This document shows, one piece after another, positions 1 through 6,279 of a stretch of 7,767 nt of DNA. Source of the DNA: an uncultured Moraxellaceae bacterium (lineage in GTDB: Bacteria; Pseudomonadota; Gammaproteobacteria; Pseudomonadales; Moraxellaceae). Position numbers and translations under genes: made by a program. The DNA lies in NCBI GenBank assembly GCA_937928295.1, contig CALEYY010000117.1, positions 1 through 7,767 of the forward strand, read 5' to 3'. Position 1 is the first letter of the stretch, and every line of letters begins with the position of its first letter. The notes under the pieces were generated by a model. It saw only the letters and a list, made by a program, of their open reading frames with translations, searched no databases and was not told the DNA's origin.

Positions 1-2369
1 TTCACGCTCAGGCCCAGCTTCTCGCGCGCCAGCTCGCGCACCGCGTCCGCCATCATCCCGTAGTGGGCGTTGCCATCGAGGTCCTCATGCCAGGTGCGGC
101 CAGCGCCGTTGGCATCGCGTTCTTCGGGCTGCTGAAAGGTCACGGCACTGGCATTGGCAAAGTCCGACAGGCTGTCGAAGGGCGCGCCCTTGAACAGCAC
201 GAACGGGTAGGTCAGCGCCTTGCCGTCTGCGATGTCGCTGCGCGGTCCCATCTGGCCAGAGAGGCCATCGGTATCCGTGCCAAAGCCAAAGCCGAACAGC
301 TTGGTGTTACCGGCGGACGTCGAGAGCTGCTGGGTTTCGGCCATCAGCCGGCGGAAGCTCTGGATGCTGCCGATGCTGGGATACAGGAAGCCACCGTTGC
401 GCAGGATGCGCGCGCCCTGATCATTGCTGGTGCCGCCAAAAGTGCCGTGGGTGGAGACGAAGGGATAGGGCGGGTCTTGCGCCTCGGCCAGTTCCAGCGC
501 CTGCGATTTCATCTCGTGTTCGAGGTGGTCGATGTCGAAGATGATCCCCTGCTCCATGAGCTTCTGGTAGGTGTAGAGGCCGATTGGTGTGAGCCAGCGC
601 GCATTGCACTGGCGCTTGGCGGGATAGCAGGCCAGCGTGCCACCCGGGCGACCACCCTGACCCACGAAGGGGCAGAGCGGCGGTGGTGGCCCAAGATTGG
701 TCATCACCGCGCCGCCAGCGTCCTCCCAGAGATAGCCGCTGAAGCCGGGCGTCACATCCTCTTCGGGGCAGTCGTAGGTGGTCCAGAACTCACCCGTAGG
801 GGTCTCGCCCGTGGGCGTGAACGGGCCGGCGGGGCTGCCGAAGGGAATGCCACCGCTGTTCTCGCGGTTGCCGGCGTTGAGGATCAGGTCGTCGAAGATG
901 CCATTGCCGCCAAAGGCGTTGTCGAACTCGTGGATGGTGATGATCTGGCGTATGCCAAGGCCGGTCAGACGCGCCAGCTGCTCTTTGACAGAATCCTGGC
1001 TGCAGCTATAGCTGTTCTCGGTCGGGCCGGTGCCGGTTTCCTGATAGGGCTCCTGCTGACGCAGCGGGTTGTAGTGAACCTGGCAATTCATCAGATTGGA
1101 GATTTCAATGCCGATGACCAGCGCCAGCTTGCCCTGCGCGATGACATCGCGCGCTTCAACCGGCGACAGCACAATGCGGAACCAGCCCTTGCCGCGACCA
1201 CCATATTGCGCGTCGATGTAATCCTGCATGGCGTAGAGCGTGCCGACCTGACGCGCGGCACTGTTCATTTCATTGCAGTCGCGCAGCGGGTCTTTGGTGA
1301 CATTGCGCTGCAGTTCGCACAGCGTTTCGTTGTCCACCACATCATTGACCATGACGCGCAGGCCCGACATCCAGGCGCGCTCCAGCCATTTCCAGTAGAT
1401 AGCCTCATGCGTGAGGCTGCTGCGTGACGGCCAGTCGGTGAAAGTCGGCCAGCCATCGGTGTGGTGGCCGTCAAAATCATTGCCGAGCAGCGTGCCAACC
1501 AGATCAAGCTGGCCATTATTGCCATGATCGACTTTGCAATCCGCCAGCGCATGCGTTACACCGAAACGATGGAAGGGGTCGCCATACTGGGCGTTGGCGA
1601 GGAAGTTGGTCGCGCTCAAGTGCACATGCACATCGGCCATGCCGAGCACTCGGCCATCCTCGGTCATGCCTTTGAAAGTCTCGCCGCTGGCGTTGTTGTG
1701 CGCTTCCGGGAATTCGGCGCAACCGGTGGCCGTGACCAAGCGGAACTGCTCTGCCGTGGCGTTGGCTGCAGAGCCCTGCGTGAGGACGCTATCGCTGCCG
1801 GTTTGCAGGCGCGTGCCGGTAGCGGCGGCGTTCAGCGTGAATACCTTGCTGCTCAGCTGCGGATCAGCAAAGTTGCGATACGCAGCGATTTCGGCCGAGC
1901 TCGGCTCGTGATCGCGCAACGGCGGCTTCACATAGTTTGTGGCATCGCCCAGTGTTTTCAGCGTGAAGATGTTGGCGTCGCTGGCTGCTGCCAAGGCGTT
2001 CGCGCTGACCGGCGAATTCGCGGCCAGCAAAGACCCGTCACGCGTAAACAGAAGGTAGTCGCCCAGCGCCGAGGGCTTGAAATAAAAGGGCTCTGCGCCC
2101 GAGATCGCTGTTGCGGTGGCGGCAAACTGCTCGCTAACCTTCGCGACATAGCGGTTGTTGGCCACCGACTGCAGCACCACGCAGCGATTATTGAATTCGT
2201 AGCGCGTGCGCGTGGCACCGCTATCCACTTCAGGGGCCGGCGGAGTGACCGGGCCTGGGCCACCCCCGGTCAATGCAGCATCCGGGCTGGGCGAACAGGC
2301 CGCCAATGGCAGCAAGACAGCCAACAAAGCAGGCAGGAAAACAGCGCGAACTGCGGCATGACGACGCAT
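1..2369 (-). CDS. Exported lipoprotein with beta-trefoil-like domain and membrane-dipeptidase-like (M19) amidohydrolase domain; 3' end cut by the window
   Basis: Bases 2369 down to 3 read as 789 codons without a stop; the C-terminus lies beyond the left edge. The ATG at 2369 has an AGAGG ribosome site about 7 bases upstream. Residues 1-25 are a lipoprotein signal: basic start (MRR), hydrophobic core, lipobox LAAC with Cys25, Ser at +2. A Gly/Pro linker follows. Residues about 58-215 resemble a fascin/ricin-type beta-trefoil (short repeats of the type VLQSVANNRYVA and FYFKPSALGDYLLF). The catalytic part starts near 240 and carries the M19 signposts in order: DVHVH (His248, His250), GIEISN (Glu422, the bridging carboxylate position), LGIRQIITIHEFDNAF (471-486), FDIDH (His615), STHG (His641) and GTDTDG (Asp699). 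Known M19 enzymes are zinc dipeptidases. Here the substrate is unknown, and the first motif is HxH where M19 normally has HxD. The mature part has 11 further cysteines, consistent with disulfides outside the cytoplasm. It diverges from the gene at 2546. I am sure of the gene and fairly sure of the superfamily, but not of dipeptidase activity. Confidence 0.85.
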   Translation of the reverse strand, partial: MRRHAAVRAVFLPALLAVLLPLAACSPSPDAALTGGGPGPVTPPAPEVDSGATRTRYEFNNRCVVLQSVANNRYVAKVSEQFAATATAISGAEPFYFKPSALGDYLLFTRDGSLLAANSPVSANALAAASDANIFTLKTLGDATNYVKPPLRDHEPSSAEIAAYRNFADPQLSSKVFTLNAAATGTRLQTGSDSVLTQGSAANATAEQFRLVTATGCAEFPEAHNNASGETFKGMTEDGRVLGMADVHVHLSATNFLANAQYGDPFHRFGVTHALADCKVDHGNNGQLDLVGTLLGNDFDGHHTDGWPTFTDWPSRSSLTHEAIYWKWLERAWMSGLRVMVNDVVDNETLCELQRNVTKDPLRDCNEMNSAARQVGTLYAMQDYIDAQYGGRGKGWFRIVLSPVEARDVIAQGKLALVIGIEISNLMNCQVHYNPLRQQEPYQETGTGPTENSYSCSQDSVKEQLARLTGLGIRQIITIHEFDNAFGGNGIFDDLILNAGNRENSGGIPFGSPAGPFTPTGETPTGEFWTTYDCPEEDVTPGFSGYLWEDAGGAVMTNLGPPPPLCPFVGQGGRPGGTLACYPAKRQCNARWLTPIGLYTYQKLMEQGIIFDIDHLEHEMKSQALELAEAQDPPYPFVSTHGTFGGTSNDQGARILRNGGFLYPSIGSIQSFRRLMAETQQLSTSAGNTKLFGFGFGTDTDGLSGQMGPRSDIADGKALTYPFVLFKGAPFDSLSDFANASAVTFQQPEERDANGAGRTWHEDLDGNAHYGMMADAVRELAREKLGLSV

Positions 2370-2545
2370 GGCAACCTCTTTTATTGTTATCGGTCACAGA
2401 TGTGACAATCTTTCTTGTCGATGAGTTTAGCCCAGCACCGCGCCATCGGCCAGATTTTATATTGTCGCGGCTTTGCTGCCGGGCACTGGTGCGCGCTACC
2501 ATGCGGCAATGTGACCCTGTCGCCATCAAGTTGAGTGGATGTGTC
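2370..2545. promoter_or_regulatory. Divergent intergenic control region
   Basis: These 176 bases separate the start codons of the minus-strand lipoprotein gene (ATG at 2369) and the plus-strand repeat-protein gene (ATG at 2546), so both promoters should lie here. An AT-rich patch at 2454-2463 (TTTTATATT) includes TATATT at 2458-2463. It could serve as a -10 box for the plus-strand gene, but no convincing -35 box stands 16-18 bases upstream. On the minus strand, TTGTCA (2408-2403) is -35-like, yet its matching -10 would place the start inside the ribosome site, so I do not call it. The palindrome at 2393-2406 is listed separately. The role is inferred from gene orientation; no promoter is firmly identified. 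Confidence 0.5.
2393..2406. promoter_or_regulatory. Perfect 6-2-6 palindrome, candidate operator
   Basis: GTCACA-GA-TGTGAC is a perfect inverted repeat with a 2-base centre. It lies 23 bases upstream of the lipoprotein ATG at 2369, in the divergent spacer. Its placement suits a repressor or activator acting on the minus-strand gene. It is not a CRP site: CRP half-sites read TGTGA-N6-TCACA, and here the halves are in the opposite order with a 2-base gap. No regulator is encoded in the window. A 14-base palindrome can arise by chance, so the operator role is a guess. Confidence 0.3.
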
Positions 2546-3613
2546 ATGAACGATGAGTCATCACTGCCCGAGCCCTTGCCCTCCGAAGCGGCGCCCTCCA
2601 AGCAAATGCCCCCAAAACAAATGGCAGAGCCGGCCCCCGTTGCCGCCAAGCCCCGCTCGGCGCTAGACATCTCCGTGCGGACGGCCGTGCGCAGCGCGCG
2701 TGAACTGGCCGAACGCGCCGGTTCGGCCGCCCGCGATGTGGCCGGAGCCGCCAGCGAGACGGCCAAGGAAATTGCCGGGCTGGCCAACGAAACAGCCAAG
2801 AGCGTCACCGAAATCGCCAGTGAAACCGCCCGCTCAGCCATACAGATTGCGTCAGAAGGTGCTCAGGTCGTGGCTCAGCTCGCCGAGGATGGCGCCAAGG
2901 TCGCCGCGCAGATCGCTGGCGATACCGCCAAAGCCGCCAGCCAGATCGCCAAGGAAGTCGCGCTGCAAATGGCACAGGCCTATCTGCGCAAATCGACTCT
3001 GACACTGGCCCTGCCCGAAAGCCTGCTGAACAAGCAGGTCCGGCTCATGGCGCAGCGCAACCCCAGCGTGGATCATGTGGCGGTGTATTGCGGTGATGAC
3101 CGCCTCACGGTCGCCATCGACGGCCATCAAAACCGGCTGGTGTATACCGTGGAGCTGGAGTTCGATGTGCTGGAGTGCAAGATCTCGCGCGACGAACAAT
3201 ACCTGCGCGTGCGCCAAGTCGATGAGTCACTGGATGCGCAATTCCGTCAGACCAACCTGGTAACGAACTGGGCAACCCGGCAAATTGCCCGTGGCAGCTT
3301 CTTCATGGCCAATCGCCTGCCCACGCGCTCGCCGGTGAATCAGATGCTGGAAGACTTGTCGGGATTTCGTCGCGAAGGGCCGCGCCTGTGGCGCATCGAT
3401 TTGCAGAAGTCAGACCTGATCGACCTGCTCAACAATCGTGCCTGGATGGTCGACAAGCTGCTGGGCTTGAGCGACCTGTCGGTGCTGCCCGGCCTGACCA
3501 CGCTGAAAGACAGTCGCGACCTGCTCATGCAACTGGTCAATCAGTTTGAAATTCGCGACCTGCGTGTGCGTCCAGGTCGCTTGGAAGTGCTGGTCGGGAT
3601 CAACGCAGGCTGA
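2546..3613 (+). CDS. Unrecognised 355-residue protein with nine 11-residue amphipathic repeats
   Basis: I do not recognise a named family. The ATG at 2546 was chosen because GAGTGGA stands 6 bases upstream. The in-frame TTG at 2531 and ATG at 2501 lack a ribosome site, and the frame further upstream overlaps the divergent gene. Residues 1-40 are Pro/Ser/Glu-rich and probably disordered. Residues 49-147 form nine contiguous 11-residue units with no gap; examples are ETAKEIAGLAN (71-81), ETAKSVTEIAS (82-92), ETARSAIQIAS (93-103) and DGAKVAAQIAG (115-125). The acidic residue, small residue, Ala and Lys/Arg recur in phase, with Ile/Leu-Ala near the end of each unit. Undecad periodicity gives a long amphipathic helix, as in LEA group 3 proteins, synucleins and perilipins. 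Residues 150-355 look mixed alpha/beta, ending in strands such as DLRVRPGRLEVLVGI; a lipid-binding DUF2993/LmeA-like fold is possible but unproven. There is no signal peptide or membrane helix. A lipid or membrane surface role is inference. It converges on the SRPBCC gene. Confidence 0.8.
   Translation: MNDESSLPEPLPSEAAPSKQMPPKQMAEPAPVAAKPRSALDISVRTAVRSARELAERAGSAARDVAGAASETAKEIAGLANETAKSVTEIASETARSAIQIASEGAQVVAQLAEDGAKVAAQIAGDTAKAASQIAKEVALQMAQAYLRKSTLTLALPESLLNKQVRLMAQRNPSVDHVAVYCGDDRLTVAIDGHQNRLVYTVELEFDVLECKISRDEQYLRVRQVDESLDAQFRQTNLVTNWATRQIARGSFFMANRLPTRSPVNQMLEDLSGFRREGPRLWRIDLQKSDLIDLLNNRAWMVDKLLGLSDLSVLPGLTTLKDSRDLLMQLVNQFEIRDLRVRPGRLEVLVGINAG
2690..2986 (+). repeat. Protein-level 11-mer (33-bp) tandem repeat region
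   Basis: Nine consecutive 33-base units encode residues 49-147 of the repeat protein. The central units (2756-2953) are clearest. The protein pattern is kept while the DNA of neighbouring units differs at many third positions. The array therefore looks old and held by selection on the protein, not freshly expanded satellite DNA. The first unit (RSARELAERAG) and the last (EVALQMAQAYL) are the most degenerate. The register never slips, which a long continuous helix would require. Confidence 0.75.
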
Positions 3614-3626
3614 TTCAGTCAGCCTG
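3606..3626 (+). terminator. Hairpin overlapping the stop codon of the repeat-protein gene
   Basis: CAGGCTGA (3606-3613) and TCAGCCTG (3619-3626) form a perfect 8-bp stem with a 5-base loop. The left arm contains the TGA stop codon at 3611-3613. No T-run follows, so it is not a textbook intrinsic terminator. It could protect the 3' end or act jointly with the second hairpin 5 bases downstream. Confidence 0.35.
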
Positions 3627-3631
3627 ATTAG

Positions 3632-3665
3632 CGCGGACTGACTGGCTCAGCCTGAACAGTCCGCG
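3632..3665. terminator. Candidate terminator between convergent genes
   Basis: CGCGGACTG (3632-3640) and CAGTCCGCG (3657-3665) make a perfect 9-bp GC-rich stem with a 16-base loop. On the plus strand it is followed by TTT (3666-3668), a weak T-tract. It sits between the stop of the plus-strand gene (3613) and the stop of the minus-strand SRPBCC gene (3672-3674), where a shared bidirectional terminator is expected. The long loop and short T-tract keep confidence moderate. Confidence 0.45.
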
Positions 3666-3671
3666 TTTCAC

Positions 3672-4103
3672 TTACAGACCGCGTGCCGCCAGTTTCTTCA
3701 GACCCGCACGGATCGGCGCTTCCAATGCCTTCTTGACCACCCAGCCGGTACCCGGCAAAGCTGAATCGAAGTCGATGGTGTAGTGCAGGCGGCAGCCATT
3801 CTCGGCCGAGTAGAAACGCATCACGCCGTAGTGGTTTTTCACCGGCCAGCCACCCTTGCTGATGGTGTATTCGATGACTTCGTTGGTCTCGGCCTTGGTC
3901 ACTGTCTCTTCCAGGATCACGCCCGGAGCCAGCGTCATGCGGCGCGTGGAGCCGACGCCGTTAACGCCATTCTGACCATCTTTGACGCGCTTGATCTTGG
4001 CCGGGAAAATCGCCGACAGGTTCTCGTGCACCGCCAGAAAGCCATAGAGCTTGTCGACGGAAAACGGAAAGGATTGCAATACTTCAATATGCTGTCTGGC
4101 CAT
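3672..4103 (-). CDS. SRPBCC/START-like protein (polyketide cyclase/dehydrase type)
   Basis: This 143-residue protein has the size and pattern of a single-domain SRPBCC (Bet v 1/START-like) protein. It opens with a strand containing HIEVLQSFPFSVDKLYGFL, typical of the family: an alternating strand, then a short helix after 'fs.d.vy.fl'. Residues 25-36 (VHENLSAIFPAK) match the usual 'h.n...w.p' position. Beta strands follow at about 50-115, then a long amphipathic C-terminal helix (121-142, VVKKALEAPIRAGLKKLAA). Such proteins form a deep hydrophobic pocket that binds lipids or other nonpolar ligands; the ligand here is unknown. No signal peptide is seen, so it is probably cytoplasmic. The ATG at 4103 has GAGGG about 6 bases upstream. 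It lies downstream of the hydrolase gene across 125 bases that hold hairpins, so it may have its own promoter. Family assignment is by pattern, moderately sure. Confidence 0.8.
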   Translation of the reverse strand: MARQHIEVLQSFPFSVDKLYGFLAVHENLSAIFPAKIKRVKDGQNGVNGVGSTRRMTLAPGVILEETVTKAETNEVIEYTISKGGWPVKNHYGVMRFYSAENGCRLHYTIDFDSALPGTGWVVKKALEAPIRAGLKKLAARGL

Positions 4104-4165
4104 GTCACCCTCTTCTGAAAATAGTCATCGTCAGATTTGATCGATGCCCGATGATGCCGGAGCGC

Positions 4166-4178
4166 TGCCGTGACGGCA
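4166..4178 (-). other. Small hairpin upstream of the SRPBCC gene
   Basis: TGCCG (4166-4170) and CGGCA (4174-4178) make a perfect 5-bp stem with a 3-base loop. It lies between the larger nested hairpin after the hydrolase gene and the SRPBCC start. It may be part of the same transcript-end structure. There is no T-run, and it could be chance in GC-rich DNA. Confidence 0.25.
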
Positions 4179-4186
4179 AGCCTCCG

Positions 4187-4224
4187 AGCCGCTCAGCAGC
4201 GCAGCTGCATGCGCTACGGCGGCT
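4187..4224 (-). terminator. Nested stem-loop just after the hydrolase stop codon
   Basis: AGCCGC (4187-4192) pairs with GCGGCT (4219-4224). Inside it, AGCGC (4198-4202) pairs with GCGCT (4211-4215) around an 8-base loop. In transcript direction the structure begins 5 bases after the hydrolase stop codon (4231-4229). No U-tract follows, so if it terminates the pgk-fba-hydrolase transcript it would need Rho or act by stabilising the 3' end. Confidence 0.35.
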
Positions 4225-4228
4225 TGCG

Positions 4229-5182
4229 CTAGATCAGCACATAGCGATCTAGCGCCCGCAGGCACTGCTCGCGCAGCTCCTCGCTCTCATTGGCCAAATG
4301 ATGCGATGCGCCTGCGACTTCGGTGTAGCTCTCGATAAACGCATGGCTACGCACATAGTCGATATTGAAGCGCCAATCGACGGTTTCGTCCTGATCGCCC
4401 TGCACCACACTGACCGGATAGCGGCACGCCGGCATCGCGGCCATGTGCGACTCCCAGCGGATCATGCTGCCCAGCCACCGGATGGGAATCTGGCGATGCT
4501 GCAGCGGCTCGTGGTGCCAGAGAAAATCGATGAAGCGCTCATCGCTGGAACTGCGGCGGAAATGGCGCGGGATTTCGCTTTTGAACTGGCTCAGCAGGTG
4601 ATAGCCGAAGCGCACCTTGCGCCATTGCGCCGGTCGCACCAGCGGTGCCCACAGCTGCACGCGCGCAAAGGCCGGGCGCTGTCCGCGCTGTATGGACTGC
4701 AATACATGATCGAGCAAAATGCCGCCGCCGGTGCTCTGCCCGACCGCCAGCCAAGGGCCGGGCATGTCCGGCTTGAGTGCCGTCAGCACATCGCGCAGCA
4801 CCTCCTGGTAATGCGCGAAATCCTCGATGTCGCACGGTGCGCCGCTAGACAAGCCATGACCGGGCAGGTCGTAGGCCACGACCGCATAGCCCCGCTCAAG
4901 ACCACGGCGGATCAGGTGCGTGAACAGCCCGACATGATCGAAATAGCCATGCAGCACCAGCAGCGTGCCCTTGGTCTTGCCCGGCGGCAGAAAAACCTGA
5001 GTGGCGATGTCGTAGCCATAGGCTTCGAGCTTGCCGAGAAAGTGCGTCGCTTTGGCGGCCTGCGCGAGAGCATCCAGCCCAAAGTGCGCGGCGTAATCCT
5101 GCAAGACCCCGCGCAGCGGAGCCCGCACATTCAGATCAAAGCGTGACAGCGCGGCGCGGGCTTTCTCCGGGGCGAAGGTCAT
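4229..5182 (-). CDS. Alpha/beta hydrolase (serine hydrolase, monoacylglycerol-lipase-like)
   Basis: The 317-residue product is an alpha/beta hydrolase of the Hydrolase_4 / monoacylglycerol-lipase-like type. The oxyanion-side motif LVLHGYFDH is at residues 75-83. The strand YAVVAYDLPGHGLSSG follows at 99-114. The nucleophile elbow GQSTGG has Ser150. The acid motif VVQGDQDETVD has Asp265 as the likely acid, and the histidine motif GASHHLANE has His294. The triad is complete and the length normal for the family. No signal peptide or membrane segment is visible. The substrate is probably an ester such as a lysophospholipid or acylglycerol, but this cannot be decided from sequence. The ATG at 5182 was chosen because the protein family starts here, because it lies 13 bases after the fba stop (5198-5196), and because a weak AAGAA is nearby. 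A start at 5224 would overlap fba. The short gap suggests translation from the same mRNA as fba. Confidence 0.88.
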   Translation of the reverse strand: MTFAPEKARAALSRFDLNVRAPLRGVLQDYAAHFGLDALAQAAKATHFLGKLEAYGYDIATQVFLPPGKTKGTLLVLHGYFDHVGLFTHLIRRGLERGYAVVAYDLPGHGLSSGAPCDIEDFAHYQEVLRDVLTALKPDMPGPWLAVGQSTGGGILLDHVLQSIQRGQRPAFARVQLWAPLVRPAQWRKVRFGYHLLSQFKSEIPRHFRRSSSDERFIDFLWHHEPLQHRQIPIRWLGSMIRWESHMAAMPACRYPVSVVQGDQDETVDWRFNIDYVRSHAFIESYTEVAGASHHLANESEELREQCLRALDRYVLI

Positions 5183-5195
5183 CGCCGGATTCTTC

Positions 5196-6260
5196 TTATT
5201 GCACCTGCTGACGCAACTCGCCACGGATGTAGCGCTCGGTCATCGCATCCAGCGACAGCGCGCGGATCTTGCTGGCCTGACCAGCGCAGTTGAAGGCTTC
5301 GTAGCGATCGATGCAGACATCGCGCATGGCGACAATCGTGTCCTTGAAGAACTTGCGCGGATCGAACTCGGCCGGGTTCAGCGCCATGTGGCGACGAATT
5401 GCGCCAGTCGATGCCAGACGCAGGTCGGTGTCGATGTTGACCTTGCGCACGCCGTGCTTGATCGCTTCCACGATCTGCTCGACCGGCACGCCGTAGGTCT
5501 CTTTGATGTCACCACCGTACTGATTGATGATCGCCAGCCAGTCCTGCGGCACGCTCGATGAACCGTGCATGACCAGATGCGTGTTCGGAATGCGCGTGTG
5601 GATTTCCTTGATGCGGTTGATGTCGAGGATGTCGCCGGTGGGCGGACGCGTGAACTTGTAGGCGCCATGCGAAGTGCCGATGGCGATGGCCAGCGCATCA
5701 ACGCCGGTATCCTGCACAAAGCGCGCGGCCTCTTCCGGGTCGGTCAGTAGCTGCGAGTGATCGAGCACGCCTTCCGCGCCGACGCCATCTTCTTCACCGG
5801 CCATGCCGGTTTCCAGCGAACCCAGGCAGCCGATCTCGCCTTCCACCGACACGCCGCAGGCATGCGCCATTTCGACGACACGACGGGTGACGCTGACATT
5901 GTATTCGTAGCTGGTCGGCGTCTTGCCGTCTTCACCGAGCGAGCCGTCCATCATGACCGAGCTGAAGCCGAGCTGGATCGAACGCTGGCAGATCGCCGGC
6001 GAGGTGCCGTGGTCCTGGTGCATGACCACAGGCACATGCGGAAACTCTTCGATGGCGGCGAGGATGAGATGGCGCAGGAATGGCGCACCAGCGTATTTGC
6101 GGGCACCGGCCGAGGCCTGCACGATCACCGGCGAGTCGGTCTTCGCAGCCGCTTCCATGATGGCGCGCATCTGTTCGAGGTTGTTGACATTGAACGCCGG
6201 CACGCCGTACTGATGTTCAGCGGCATGATCGAGCAATTGACGCAGGCTGATGAGAGCCAT
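5196..6260 (-). CDS. fba: Fructose-bisphosphate aldolase, class II (Calvin-cycle subtype)
   Basis: This cytoplasmic metal-dependent enzyme cleaves fructose 1,6-bisphosphate to glyceraldehyde 3-phosphate and dihydroxyacetone phosphate, and the reverse, in glycolysis, gluconeogenesis and the Calvin cycle. The 354-residue protein is full length for the proteobacterial class II subtype also called CbbA. Visible landmarks are GVPAFNVNN (19-27), the catalytic and zinc motif MHQDHG (Asp83, His84), VEGEIG with Glu142, GTSHGAYKF with zinc ligand His198, VMHGSSS with His232, and the phosphate and substrate motif NIDTDLR (275-281). The ATG at 6260 was chosen because AGGAG lies about 9 bases upstream and the family begins MALISLRQLL. 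The frame stays open upstream to 6446, but that part reads in a different frame through the PGK segment. It follows the PGK segment by 19 bases, the common pgk-fba order, and precedes the hydrolase by 13. Identification is secure. By sequence it looks intact. Confidence 0.97.
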   Translation of the reverse strand: MALISLRQLLDHAAEHQYGVPAFNVNNLEQMRAIMEAAAKTDSPVIVQASAGARKYAGAPFLRHLILAAIEEFPHVPVVMHQDHGTSPAICQRSIQLGFSSVMMDGSLGEDGKTPTSYEYNVSVTRRVVEMAHACGVSVEGEIGCLGSLETGMAGEEDGVGAEGVLDHSQLLTDPEEAARFVQDTGVDALAIAIGTSHGAYKFTRPPTGDILDINRIKEIHTRIPNTHLVMHGSSSVPQDWLAIINQYGGDIKETYGVPVEQIVEAIKHGVRKVNIDTDLRLASTGAIRRHMALNPAEFDPRKFFKDTIVAMRDVCIDRYEAFNCAGQASKIRALSLDAMTERYIRGELRQQVQ

Positions 6261-6279
6261 GTTGAATTCTCCTGAATAA

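Noticed and set aside
63..1427. Long plus-strand open frame of 454 codons
   Set aside because: It lies antisense to the lipoprotein gene, whose minus-strand frame is open over all of 1-2369 and carries a signal peptide and ordered metal-site motifs. The plus-strand translation has no recognisable domain; it is open only because of GC-rich codon bias.
1461..2405. Plus-strand open frame of 314 codons
   Set aside because: It is antisense to the first part of the lipoprotein gene, shows no domain, and has a low-complexity basic translation. It is a shadow.
2393..2406. CRP/FNR-type site
   Set aside because: The half-sites are in the reverse order (TCACA before TGTGA) and only 2 bases apart, so it does not fit the CRP or FNR consensus.
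2273..2545. N-terminal extension of the repeat protein to an ATG at 2273
   Set aside because: It would overlap the start of the divergent lipoprotein gene and span its promoter region, there is no ribosome site, and the translation does not look like protein.
2230..2841. Minus-strand open frame rich in Ala/Ser/Leu, resembling a repetitive secreted protein
   Set aside because: It is the reverse reading of the 33-base units that encode the 11-mer helix on the plus strand. The repeat pattern is inherited from that gene, and the frame also overlaps the divergent promoter region.
4298..5146. Plus-strand open frame of 282 codons opposite the hydrolase
   Set aside because: The minus strand encodes a hydrolase with a full catalytic triad; the plus-strand reading has no family features.
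5183..5224. Upstream start for the hydrolase at 5224
   Set aside because: It would overlap the end of fba. The 14 extra residues are unlike the family, and the ATG at 5182 gives a normal start with tight operon spacing.
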